Assembly: GCA_945897655.1 (NCBI GenBank)
Contig: CAMDHB010000180.1
Span: forward strand, 1-7,080
From: Pseudorhodobacter antarcticus
GTDB taxonomy: Bacteria; Pseudomonadota; Alphaproteobacteria; Rhodobacterales; Rhodobacteraceae
Length of the DNA: 7,080 bases
Direction: 5' to 3'
Positions 1-5,189 of this stretch are shown piece by piece. The notes beneath the pieces are model-generated. The model had not been told where the DNA came from, did no database searches, and saw only the letters and a list, made by a program, of their open reading frames with translations. Each line of letters starts with the position of its first letter. Positions within the stretch are counted from its first letter, which is position 1. The position numbers and the translations under genes were made by a program.

Positions 1-719
1 AGGCCTCGACCTATCCGGCACCCCTGCGGAAGATGATTGATGTCATCCATGACGGGGTGAACACCGATGTGATGCGCCCTGACGCTGATGCCCGGTTTAC
101 CCTGCCGGATGGCCGCCAGTTGAAGCCGGGGGACGAGGTGCTGACCTTCGTCAACCGCAATCTGGAACCCTACCGCGGCTATCACATCTTCATGCGCGCC
201 CTGCCCGAGGTGATGGCGGCGCGGCCTGACGCTCAGGTGGTGATCGTAGGTGGGGATGAGGTCAGCTATGGCGCGGCGCCCAAGGATCAAAAGGGCTGGA
301 AAGAGCTGATCCTGTCCGAAGTGCGCGATCAGTTGGACATGTCCCGCGTGCATTTCATGGGCAAGGTGCCCTATGACCAGTTCACCGCACTGATGCAGGT
401 TTCCCGCGCCCATGCGTATCTGACCTATCCGTTCGTCCTGTCCTGGTCGATGATCGAGGCGATGTCTGCAGGGGCGCATGTCATAGGATCGCGCACCGCC
501 CCGGTCGAGGAGGTGATCAAGGACGGCGTCAACGGCACGCTGGTTGATTTCCTGGATGTCAAAGCCTGGTCCGCCAAGCTGACCGAGGCCCTGGCGCGGC
601 CCGACAAGTTCACCCTGCTGCGCGAGGCGGCACGGGCGACGGCGCTGAAGCGGTATGATCAGCGGTACCTGCTTCCGAAGATGATCGACTTTGTCGAACG
701 GCATGGGCCAAGGGCATAG
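1..719 (+). CDS. GT4-family glycosyltransferase, 5'-truncated by window edge
   Basis: This is the C-terminal half of a GT-B fold, group 1 (GT4) glycosyltransferase, which would move a sugar from a nucleotide donor to a glycan or lipid acceptor in the cytoplasm. The frame is open from base 3, ten codons before the first ATG at 33, so the true start lies outside the window. About 238 residues are visible. Counting from the Met at 33, the segment NRNLEPYRGYHIFMRALP (41-58) followed by AQVVIVGGDEVSYG is the Rossmann-like start of the donor-binding domain. SRAHAYLTYPFVLSWSMIEAM (124-144) and the following SAG and EEVIKDGVNG form the nucleotide-sugar site. The E-x7-E pair of GT4 enzymes is incomplete: E142 is present, but the position eight residues earlier is F134. 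I recall close Rhodobacteraceae proteins that also read YPFVLSWS here, so this is probably a subfamily trait. The acceptor cannot be told from the sequence. The upstream partners are outside the window. Confidence 0.9.
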   Translation, partial: ASTYPAPLRKMIDVIHDGVNTDVMRPDADARFTLPDGRQLKPGDEVLTFVNRNLEPYRGYHIFMRALPEVMAARPDAQVVIVGGDEVSYGAAPKDQKGWKELILSEVRDQLDMSRVHFMGKVPYDQFTALMQVSRAHAYLTYPFVLSWSMIEAMSAGAHVIGSRTAPVEEVIKDGVNGTLVDFLDVKAWSAKLTEALARPDKFTLLREAARATALKRYDQRYLLPKMIDFVERHGPRA

Positions 720-795
720 GCTCGGCTTCTCAGTCTGATGGTTGCCATGGGGTCAACAAGGTAGCTTCCAACCCAGTGGTTTCATTCAAGTGGAA

Positions 796-812
796 AAAGC
801 GTCCGGATCTGG
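796..812. repeat. 17-bp intergenic repeat, copy 1
   Basis: AAAGCGTCCGGATCTGG is identical to the sequence at 4172-4188. It lies in the 162-bp gap between the glycosyltransferase stop and dapD. The inner ten bases CCGGATCTGG are nearly self-complementary (pattern CCRGATCYGG), so the orientation is ambiguous. Read on the minus strand, this copy continues into a T-run and an A-C-TTGAAT stretch that resembles the plus-strand flank of copy 2. This suggests the two are inverted copies of a longer, degenerate element. Function is unknown. Confidence 0.6.
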
Positions 813-825
813 GCGCCTAGAATGA

Positions 826-854
826 TTGCGCGGCGGCCCGTGTGACGTTATAGC
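826..854 (+). promoter_or_regulatory. possible sigma-70-type promoter of dapD
   Basis: TTGCGC (826-831) and TATAGC (849-854) are separated by 17 bases. They match the -35 consensus at 3 of 6 and the -10 at 4 of 6 positions. Transcription would begin near 861, just before the Shine-Dalgarno AGGAG at 870-874. This is a weak match in GC-rich DNA and is offered as the best candidate only. Confidence 0.25.
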
Positions 855-881
855 CCCGCAAACCCCAGCAGGAGCCATTCC

Positions 882-1706
882 ATGACCTTTGCCGCCCTTG
901 AACCCGTGATCGAAGCCGCGTGGGAGGCCCGCGACGGCATTTCCCTGACCACAAAGGGCGAGGTCCGCGACGCTGTCGATGCCACGCTGGAGGCGCTGGA
1001 CAAAGGGCTGCTGCGGGTGGCCGAAAAGCGTGGCACCGATTGGCACGTGAACCAGTGGGCCAAGAAGGCGGTTCTGCTGTCGTTCCGGCTGAATGATATG
1101 GCTGTCATTCCGGGCGGCAACGGCGGGGCAACCTGGTGGGACAAGGTGCCGTCCAAGTTCGAAGGCTGGGGCGAGAATCAGTGGCGCGCGGCGGGCTTCC
1201 GCGCCGTGCCGGGGTCGATCGTCCGCCGGTCGGCCTTTATCGGCAAGAACGTGGTTCTGATGCCGTCTTTCGTGAACGTGGGTGCCTTTGTGGATGAAGG
1301 CTCGATGGTGGACGGCTGGGCCACGGTCGGGTCCTGCGCCCAGATCGGCAAGCATGTGCACCTGTCGGGCGGCGTTGGCATTGGCGGCGTGCTGGAGCCG
1401 ATGCAGGCGGGGCCGACGATCATCGAGGATAACTGCTTTATCGGAGCACGGTCCGAGGTGGTTGAGGGTTGCATCATCCGTGAAGGCTCGGTCCTGGGGA
1501 TGGGCGTGTTCATCGGCAAATCGACCAAGATCGTCGACCGCGAGACGGGGGCGGTGATGTATGGCGAGGTGCCGCCCTATTCGGTGGTTGTCGCAGGGTC
1601 GATGCTGGGCAAGGGCGGGATCAACCTGTACTGCGCCGTGATCGTGAAGAAGGTTGACGCGCAGACCCGCAGCAAGACCGGCATCAACGAGTTGTTGCGC
1701 GATTGA
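882..1706 (+). CDS. dapD: 2,3,4,5-tetrahydropyridine-2,6-dicarboxylate N-succinyltransferase (DapD)
   Basis: DapD transfers succinyl from succinyl-CoA to tetrahydrodipicolinate in the succinylase branch of the diaminopimelate/lysine pathway, in the cytoplasm. The protein has 274 residues, the same length as the E. coli enzyme. An alpha-helical N-terminal domain (about 1-100) ends in FRLNDMAVIPGGNGGATWWDKVPSKF-type sequence. It is followed by a left-handed parallel beta-helix of hexapeptide repeats (about 105-240), for example FIGKNVVLMP, FVNVGAFVDEG, TVGSCAQIGK and FIGARSEVVEG. Asp144 (in SMVDGWATVG) and Glu192 (in GARSEVVEG) appear to be the conserved acidic active-site residues, equivalent to E. 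coli D141 and E189. The ATG at 882 follows AGGAG (870-874) at a seven-base spacing, and the protein starts like the family, so the start is firm. The gene appears to stand alone: the previous gene ends 162 bases upstream, and the small exported-protein gene begins 127 bases downstream. Confidence 0.98.
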   Translation: MTFAALEPVIEAAWEARDGISLTTKGEVRDAVDATLEALDKGLLRVAEKRGTDWHVNQWAKKAVLLSFRLNDMAVIPGGNGGATWWDKVPSKFEGWGENQWRAAGFRAVPGSIVRRSAFIGKNVVLMPSFVNVGAFVDEGSMVDGWATVGSCAQIGKHVHLSGGVGIGGVLEPMQAGPTIIEDNCFIGARSEVVEGCIIREGSVLGMGVFIGKSTKIVDRETGAVMYGEVPPYSVVVAGSMLGKGGINLYCAVIVKKVDAQTRSKTGINELLRD

Positions 1707-1785
1707 TCGGGCTTTGGTCGTGCCAAGCCTGCGACCATGGTCTGAAAGATGACGCGACCTTGGGCCGCTGACTGGGGCGGCTCGG

Positions 1786-1820
1786 CGGGGCATTTTGAGG
1801 GCACGTATTCCAATGCCCCG
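1786..1820. promoter_or_regulatory. perfect 9-bp inverted repeat before a small exported-protein gene
   Basis: CGGGGCATT (1786-1794) is exactly complementary to AATGCCCCG (1812-1820), with a 17-base spacer. The right arm directly abuts the AAAGG ribosome binding site at 1821-1825 of the gene starting at 1834. It also contains an alternative ATG at 1813. As RNA it would be a hairpin touching the initiation region; as DNA it could be an operator. There is no T-run, so a terminator for dapD is less likely. The pairing is certain, the role is not. Confidence 0.55.
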
Positions 1821-1833
1821 AAAGGCCAAACCG

Positions 1834-2040
1834 ATGAAAACCCTGATCGCTGCCCTGTTTGTGTCCACCCTTGCTGCACCTGTGCTGGCCATGGAGATGC
1901 CCCTGTTCGCCGCTGACGGCATCACTGCATCCGAACTGTTGTTCCCCATGGTTGACGAGTTCGGCCGCCGTTCGGGCAACTGCCCCGCCCGCGGTGCGAA
2001 GTCGGTCGCCCGTGAAGGTTCGACCTGCGGCGGCGTATGA
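1834..2040 (+). CDS. small exported protein of unknown function (68 aa)
   Basis: I do not recognise this protein. It begins with a textbook Sec signal peptide: MKT, then the hydrophobic stretch LIAALFVSTLAAPVLA, with likely cleavage after Ala19 (APVLA|ME). That leaves a mature chain of about 49 residues, probably periplasmic or secreted. The mature part has a short hydrophobic segment (ASELLFPMV, 32-40), then a basic, glycine-rich tail with two cysteines, C50 and C65, which could form one disulfide. AAAGG at 1821-1825 lies eight bases before the ATG, which supports this start. An ATG at 1813 preceded by GAGGG (1797-1801) would add MPRKAKP to the signal peptide's basic end and cannot be excluded. 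It could share a transcript with dapD, 127 bases upstream, but the inverted repeat at its leader suggests its own control. The strong signal peptide and plausible ribosome binding site argue that it is a real gene. Confidence 0.7.
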   Translation: MKTLIAALFVSTLAAPVLAMEMPLFAADGITASELLFPMVDEFGRRSGNCPARGAKSVAREGSTCGGV

Positions 2041-2049
2041 CTTTGGCTA

Positions 2050-2077
2050 TGGCTGCACGCGGTTGTGCGTGCAGCCA
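2050..2077. terminator. strong hairpin between convergent genes, likely bidirectional terminator
   Basis: GGCTGCACGC (2051-2060) and GCGTGCAGCC (2067-2076) pair perfectly around the six-base loop GGTTGT. An outer T-A pair at 2050/2077 makes 11 bp. It sits in the 62-base gap between the stop of the small exported-protein gene (2040, +) and the stop of the Hint protein gene (2103, -). That is the expected place for a terminator serving both. No T-run follows on either strand, so it may work with Rho or only stabilise 3' ends. Confidence 0.65.
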
Positions 2078-2102
2078 ACCGTCATGTCGTCAGCAGTACG
2101 AC

Positions 2103-3677
2103 CTAAATCCAGCCCCTGCCCAGAACCATGGCCGATTTTGCATCGGCCTGTGGGCGGGCCGGGGGGCCGTAGGCCGTGGCATCCCCTTCAAGTGCCGGGA
2201 ACAGGGCAAAAAGTTCGGCTTGGGTCGCATCGTCATGGCTGGCCAGTGTGGCGGGGCCGGGCAGGTAACTTTCGCTCCACAATCCTTCGGCGTTGATGAT
2301 TTCGTGGCGGTCAAACAGCAGGTGGCAATAGGTCACCGGGGCGCCAGAATGATCCTGCCGCAGCAGGCCCGCACGCACAAGGTGGCTGGCCTTGACCAGC
2401 ACCTCCTCCTCGCCACAGTAGAGTTCGGCTTGCCAGCCGCTGATCAGCAGGCGGTGCTGGGGTGACACCCGCAGGGCGCCGTGGTGGCCAAAGGTGCCCG
2501 CCGGAATGGACACGGCAGCAAACTCCCCCTGTGAGGCAAGGCTGCGCAGGCCCAACCAGCGCAGGGTCTGATAGCCGTTGTCCAGCGTCAACACACGGTC
2601 GCCGGGTTCCAACGACTGAACCACCACCAGCCCCCGATCGGTTGCAATGCGGGCCCCTGCGACAAAGCAGGCCACCTGACCGTGGACAAAGGCCACGTCG
2701 CTGACACCCTCGCCATTGGTGACCTCATAGGAAAAGGTCGTCTCCCCAGCCTTTTCATCGCCATCGGTGACGATGGTGATGGTGCCATCGCCGTTGACCA
2801 AAACCTCGGTCCCGTCGGCGAGCAGGACTTTGGAACCTGCGGTGACGGGAACGCCGTTGATCTTGGTGATGACAAGCTCGGTCTTGGAGGCGTTGGTGTC
2901 ATTGCCGGTCAGATCGACCACGGTTTTGTCGTTGCGTCCGATCTCGAAATTGTCGTCCACGGCGATGACGGCGGTTTGCACCGAGTCGGCGGCGATCATC
3001 AGGTTGCTGTCATAGCTGGCGTCGCCAGCATCCGCGATGCCGATCCGGATGTCGTTGGTTTTGCCGGGGGTGACCTTGGCCTTCAGGGTCAAGGTGATGG
3101 TCAGGCCATCCATTTCGGTGTTCAGGGCACCTTCGGGATTGTCGATGTAAAGGCCGGTGTTGGACCAGGCGTTGATGTTGTTGATCGAGATGTCGCCATC
3201 ACCCACCGTCAGTTGGGCCTTTTCGCCGTTCACCCAGATGCCCACGGCATCGTTATAGCCGGACCCGGCGTATTCCATGTATTCTTCGGAAGAAAACGTG
3301 ATTTGCATCGTCAGAACAGACCCGGTCGGCACGAATTTGGCCGAAAAGATTGCGCCGTCGTAGGTTTTGAAGCCAGCGATCTTGTCCAGCATCGCATCGC
3401 CATCCACGCCCTTGGTGTCGGTGGTGGTATCGCTGGCCTGGTTCGTGCTGCCCTTTGAGTTGGTGATGCTGCCAGCGTTGCCGGTGGACAGGATCACCCC
3501 GCGGTCCGAGGGTGCCACGCCGGGGGTAAACTTGTCCGCATCCGAATAGATGCCGGCCGAATTGGGATCGCCCTGATAAGTGGCCGAGACAATCTTGATG
3601 CCTTGGCCAAACATCTCTTGCGCCATCTTCATGGCGCTGACGCCGGTTTGGACCGGAAGTTCTGATGCGTCGGTCAT
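2103..3677 (-). CDS. choice-of-anchor L / cadherin-like / Hint domain protein
   Basis: A 524-residue protein with three parts. Residues about 8-235 match the choice-of-anchor L domain: SAMKMAQEMFG, SDRGVILSTGNAGS, the hallmark FSSEEYMEY (128-136), INNINAWSNTGLYIDN, NTEMDGLTITLTL and SYDSNLMIAADSVQT. Residues about 238-335 form a cadherin/VCBS-like beta module starting VDDNFEIGRND. Residues 337-475 are a Hint_2 (hedgehog/intein-type) domain: a leading Cys337 in ACFVAGARI, LEPGDRVLTLDNG, VSPQHRLLISGW with H408, and HLLFDRHEIINAEG. Related Hint domains can cleave their own backbone at that Cys, here between Ala336 and Cys337. There is no Sec signal peptide. This fits surface or type I-secreted proteins of this family in Rhodobacteraceae, but the export route is inferred. 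The ATG at 3677 gives the family's usual N-terminus; an in-frame GTG at 3719 would add an unlikely MLRATCPRLCTGWI. It has no operon partner in the window. Confidence 0.9.
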   Translation of the reverse strand: MTDASELPVQTGVSAMKMAQEMFGQGIKIVSATYQGDPNSAGIYSDADKFTPGVAPSDRGVILSTGNAGSITNSKGSTNQASDTTTDTKGVDGDAMLDKIAGFKTYDGAIFSAKFVPTGSVLTMQITFSSEEYMEYAGSGYNDAVGIWVNGEKAQLTVGDGDISINNINAWSNTGLYIDNPEGALNTEMDGLTITLTLKAKVTPGKTNDIRIGIADAGDASYDSNLMIAADSVQTAVIAVDDNFEIGRNDKTVVDLTGNDTNASKTELVITKINGVPVTAGSKVLLADGTEVLVNGDGTITIVTDGDEKAGETTFSYEVTNGEGVSDVAFVHGQVACFVAGARIATDRGLVVVQSLEPGDRVLTLDNGYQTLRWLGLRSLASQGEFAAVSIPAGTFGHHGALRVSPQHRLLISGWQAELYCGEEEVLVKASHLVRAGLLRQDHSGAPVTYCHLLFDRHEIINAEGLWSESYLPGPATLASHDDATQAELFALFPALEGDATAYGPPARPQADAKSAMVLGRGWI

Positions 3678-3755
3678 GATCCACCCCGTGCAAAGTCGGG
3701 GGCAGGTTGCCCGCAACACTTTGATTTCGGGTTAAGGGCGTCTGGGGTGGCGGGC

Positions 3756-3783
3756 GTTGACAAATCGGGTGGCAGCGGTCAAC
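3756..3783. promoter_or_regulatory. divergent gap: consensus -35 hexamer within an inverted repeat
   Basis: The 133-bp gap between the divergent starts at 3677 (-) and 3811 (+) holds a perfect TTGACA at 3757-3762 on the plus strand. It overlaps GTTGAC (3756-3761), which pairs with GTCAAC (3778-3783) across 16 bases. No convincing -10 box lies 16-18 bases downstream, so the TTGACA may not be a promoter. A second small inverted repeat, GTTGC-CC-GCAAC (3706-3717), lies nearer the minus-strand gene. Either could be a regulator site, but this is weakly supported. Confidence 0.25.
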
Positions 3784-3810
3784 CAGACCTGACCCAGCGG
3801 AGACTGCCTC

Positions 3811-4167
3811 GTGACCGATCCTGACACCCCCCCCGAACCCAAGGCCCCCAAGGCGAAACGGCCGCAGCAGGTGTTTACCTTGGTGGTGGAACTGGGCCGC
3901 AAAAAGGGTGACGGTTTGCCGGAAAAGGCGACCGGGGCGGCGCTGATCATCTATGCCAGTGGTGTGGATGAGGCAGAGGCGGTGCGGGAAACCGTTGCTG
4001 TGTTGAAGGAAGCGGACCTGGCCCCCTTGGATGTGTCAGGCTACGGCACGCTGGAGGAGCGGCTGGAATCGGGCGACGAGATCGACCCCGAGGAGCGCAA
4101 GCTGATGGACCGCGCCTTGGCGGAAAATGCCGTGATCGTGGCCCAGATGAACCCGTTTTACGACTGA
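3811..4167 (+). CDS. uncharacterised 118-aa cytoplasmic protein
   Basis: I do not recognise a named family. The start is GTG at 3811, with a purine-rich GCGGAG at 3797-3802 eight bases before it. The N-terminus (2-20) is rich in Pro, Lys and acidic residues and is likely disordered. From about residue 22 (VFTLVVELGRKKGD) the chain looks like a compact alpha/beta domain: a strand, the loop GLPEKATGAALIIYASGVDE, a helix (AEAVRETVAVLKEADLAPLDV), the turn SGYGTLEERLESGDEIDPEE, a helix, and the strand AVIVAQMNPFYD at the end. There is no signal peptide, membrane helix, cysteine or obvious catalytic motif. Periodic amphipathic helices and alphaproteobacterial-style codon use support a real gene. 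It is divergent from the Hint protein and is followed, after a 154-base structured gap, by the imine-reductase-like gene, so a shared operon is uncertain. Confidence 0.8.
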   Translation: MTDPDTPPEPKAPKAKRPQQVFTLVVELGRKKGDGLPEKATGAALIIYASGVDEAEAVRETVAVLKEADLAPLDVSGYGTLEERLESGDEIDPEERKLMDRALAENAVIVAQMNPFYD

Positions 4168-4171
4168 TCCC

Positions 4172-4188
4172 AAAGCGTCCGGATCTGG
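4172..4188. repeat. 17-bp intergenic repeat, copy 2
   Basis: This is identical to 796-812. It begins five bases after the stop of the 118-residue protein's gene. Here the core lies in GTCC-GGATCT-GGAC followed by ATTTTT (4191-4196), a four-bp stem plus T-run. That weakly recalls a terminator, but the stem is too short to call one. The near-palindrome at 4199-4221 follows directly and may be part of the same element. Confidence 0.6.
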
Positions 4189-4196
4189 ACATTTTT

Positions 4197-4229
4197 CGAA
4201 ACCATTTGAATTCAATGGTTTGGGTTTCG
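4197..4229. repeat. near-palindrome centred on GAATTC with overlapping alternative pairing
   Basis: AAACCAT (4199-4205) pairs with ATGGTTT (4215-4221) around TTGAATTCA, whose own centre TGAATTCA is self-complementary. The whole 23-bp block is therefore palindromic apart from one extra T. CGAAACC (4197-4203) can instead pair with GGTTTCG (4223-4229), so two mutually exclusive hairpins are possible in RNA. It is markedly AT-rich against the surrounding DNA and lies about 100 bases before the imine-reductase-like start. It could be an operator, a promoter-region element or part of an intergenic repeat. Confidence 0.5.
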
Positions 4230-4265
4230 GATTTTAACGATCTGGAAAGGGTTCGCCAATCGTGC

Positions 4266-4307
4266 TTGCCACAAGGCCATGGCAGGCGCAGGCTGAAGCC
4301 TTGGCAA
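4266..4307 (+). promoter_or_regulatory. possible leader hairpin before the imine-reductase-like gene
   Basis: TTGCC-AC-AAGGC (4266-4277) can pair with GCCTTGGCAA (4298-4307): ten base pairs with a two-base bulge and a 20-base loop. The hairpin would end five bases before the Shine-Dalgarno GGGGGA (4312-4317) of the gene at 4322. If transcribed, it could influence translation. Nothing else supports a regulatory role. Confidence 0.3.
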
Positions 4308-4321
4308 CGTCGGGGGATCGG

Positions 4322-5155
4322 ATGACCGAACTTAGTTTCCTTGGGCTGGGATTGATGGGATCGTCGTTGGCGCGGGCCTTGGTGCGGCGCGGGGTAGCGG
4401 TGACGGTCTGGAACCGCTCACCCGCCAAGGCGCAAGCACTGGTGGGGGCGCGCGTGGCGGCGGACCTTTGCGCGGCGCTGGTGGCCAGTCCGGTGATCGT
4501 CATCTGCATCGACAATTATGCTGTCACGCGGGCGCTGCTGGCAGATCATTTGGGCCTGCTGGCGGGGCGGGTTGTGGTGCAACTGAGCACGGGCACGCCC
4601 AAGGAGGCGACCCAGATGGCCGATTGGTTGCGCCAGCACGGGGTGCGCTATCTGGATGGCGCCATATTGTGCGGACCCCATGATATTGACGCCGATGGGG
4701 GCGAGATTTTGCTCTGCGGCGATGCGGGCGGCCATGCGGAAGCCGGGGCGATGCTGGCCAAGCTGGCGGCCAAGGTGCGCTATCTGGGGGGCAATATCGC
4801 GGCAGCCTCGGCGTTGGATCTGGCTTGGCTGAACATCTGGTATGGCAGCTTTGTCTCGGTCGCCCATTCGGCGGCGATGTGCCGGGCGGAAGGGGTGGAT
4901 CTGGCGGAGTTTGCGGCGCTGTTTCCGGATGACGCGAACATCCAGTGGCAGACGGGCCTGATCCGCGAGGAGCGGTTTCACGAGCCGACGGCGACGCTGG
5001 AGGTTTGGGGCAATGCGCTGGCGCGGGTGCAGCAGCAGGCTCGGGACGCGGGGATAAGCCAGGCCATACCGGATTTCTATGCGAGTTACTTCAAGAAGGC
5101 GGTTGCGGCGGGTCTGGGCCAGCAAGAGGCGGTTGCGATCATCAAGGTGCTTTGA
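4322..5155 (+). CDS. imine-reductase-like NAD(P)-dependent dehydrogenase
   Basis: A 277-residue member of the beta-hydroxyacid dehydrogenase / 6-phosphogluconate dehydrogenase-like superfamily, closest in motif to imine reductases, which reduce C=N bonds with NADPH. The N-terminal Rossmann domain shows GLGLMG (8-13) and VTVWNR (27-32); the NR after the second strand favours NADPH. VIVICIDNYAVTRALL (58-73), LSTGTPKEA and YLDGAILCGP (110-119) match imine-reductase signatures rather than the DAPVSGG of hydroxyisobutyrate dehydrogenases. The linker helix reads ALDLAWLNIWYG, with Asp166 where hydroxyacid dehydrogenases carry the catalytic Lys, a substitution typical of imine reductases. The C-terminal helical part (about 175-277) would form the domain-swapped dimer. 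The ATG at 4322 follows GGGGGA and lets the Rossmann strand begin at once; an in-frame GTG at 4262 adds 20 residues of no recognisable sequence. The natural substrate is unknown. The gene ends in front of a bidirectional hairpin. Confidence 0.85.
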   Translation: MTELSFLGLGLMGSSLARALVRRGVAVTVWNRSPAKAQALVGARVAADLCAALVASPVIVICIDNYAVTRALLADHLGLLAGRVVVQLSTGTPKEATQMADWLRQHGVRYLDGAILCGPHDIDADGGEILLCGDAGGHAEAGAMLAKLAAKVRYLGGNIAAASALDLAWLNIWYGSFVSVAHSAAMCRAEGVDLAEFAALFPDDANIQWQTGLIREERFHEPTATLEVWGNALARVQQQARDAGISQAIPDFYASYFKKAVAAGLGQQEAVAIIKVL

Positions 5156-5160
5156 CTTGT

Positions 5161-5184
5161 AGGATGGGCAATACTGCCCATCCT
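5161..5184. terminator. perfect 10-bp hairpin between convergent genes
   Basis: AGGATGGGCA (5161-5170) and TGCCCATCCT (5175-5184) pair perfectly around the loop ATAC. The hairpin fills the 34-base gap between the stop of the imine-reductase-like gene (5155, +) and the stop of the multicopper oxidase (5190, -). It is therefore likely a shared terminator. As with the hairpin at 2050-2077, no T-run follows on either strand. Confidence 0.75.
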
Positions 5185-5189
5185 GTGGG

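Noticed and set aside
1715..1742. Hairpin TGGTCG/CGACCA and palindrome GACCATGGTC after dapD
   Set aside because: The stem is only six bp with an 11-base loop and no T-run. It could end dapD transcripts but is not convincing on its own.
786..2078. 430-codon minus-strand open frame opposite dapD
   Set aside because: It lies antisense to an unmistakable dapD. Its translation is rich in His, Arg, Pro and Ala without any domain, which is typical of the shadow frame of a GC-rich gene.
2103..2669. Intein reading of the Hint domain
   Set aside because: There is no C-terminal intein block (His-Asn followed by Ser/Thr/Cys) and no downstream extein. The sequence fits the Hint_2 tail of secreted proteins.
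2682..3458. 258-codon plus-strand frame rich in Gly, Asp and Val
   Set aside because: It is antisense to the anchor-L/Hint gene, and its composition mirrors that gene's Thr/Asp/Ile codons. There is no ribosome binding site or recognisable domain.
3678..3719. Upstream GTG start for the Hint protein
   Set aside because: It adds MLRATCPRLCTGWI, unlike the family N-terminus, whereas MTDASELP at 3677 fits it.
4177..4196. Intrinsic terminator after the 118-residue protein's gene
   Set aside because: GTCC/GGAC gives only a four-bp stem before ATTTTT. This is too weak to call, and the sequence is better explained as part of the 17-bp repeat.
4262..4321. Upstream GTG start for the imine-reductase-like gene
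   Set aside because: The added 20 residues resemble nothing and overlap the leader hairpin. The ATG at 4322 has a good Shine-Dalgarno sequence and begins right at the Rossmann strand.
4418..5125. 235-codon minus-strand frame rich in Arg, Gln and His
   Set aside because: It is the shadow of the imine-reductase-like gene, with no family resemblance.
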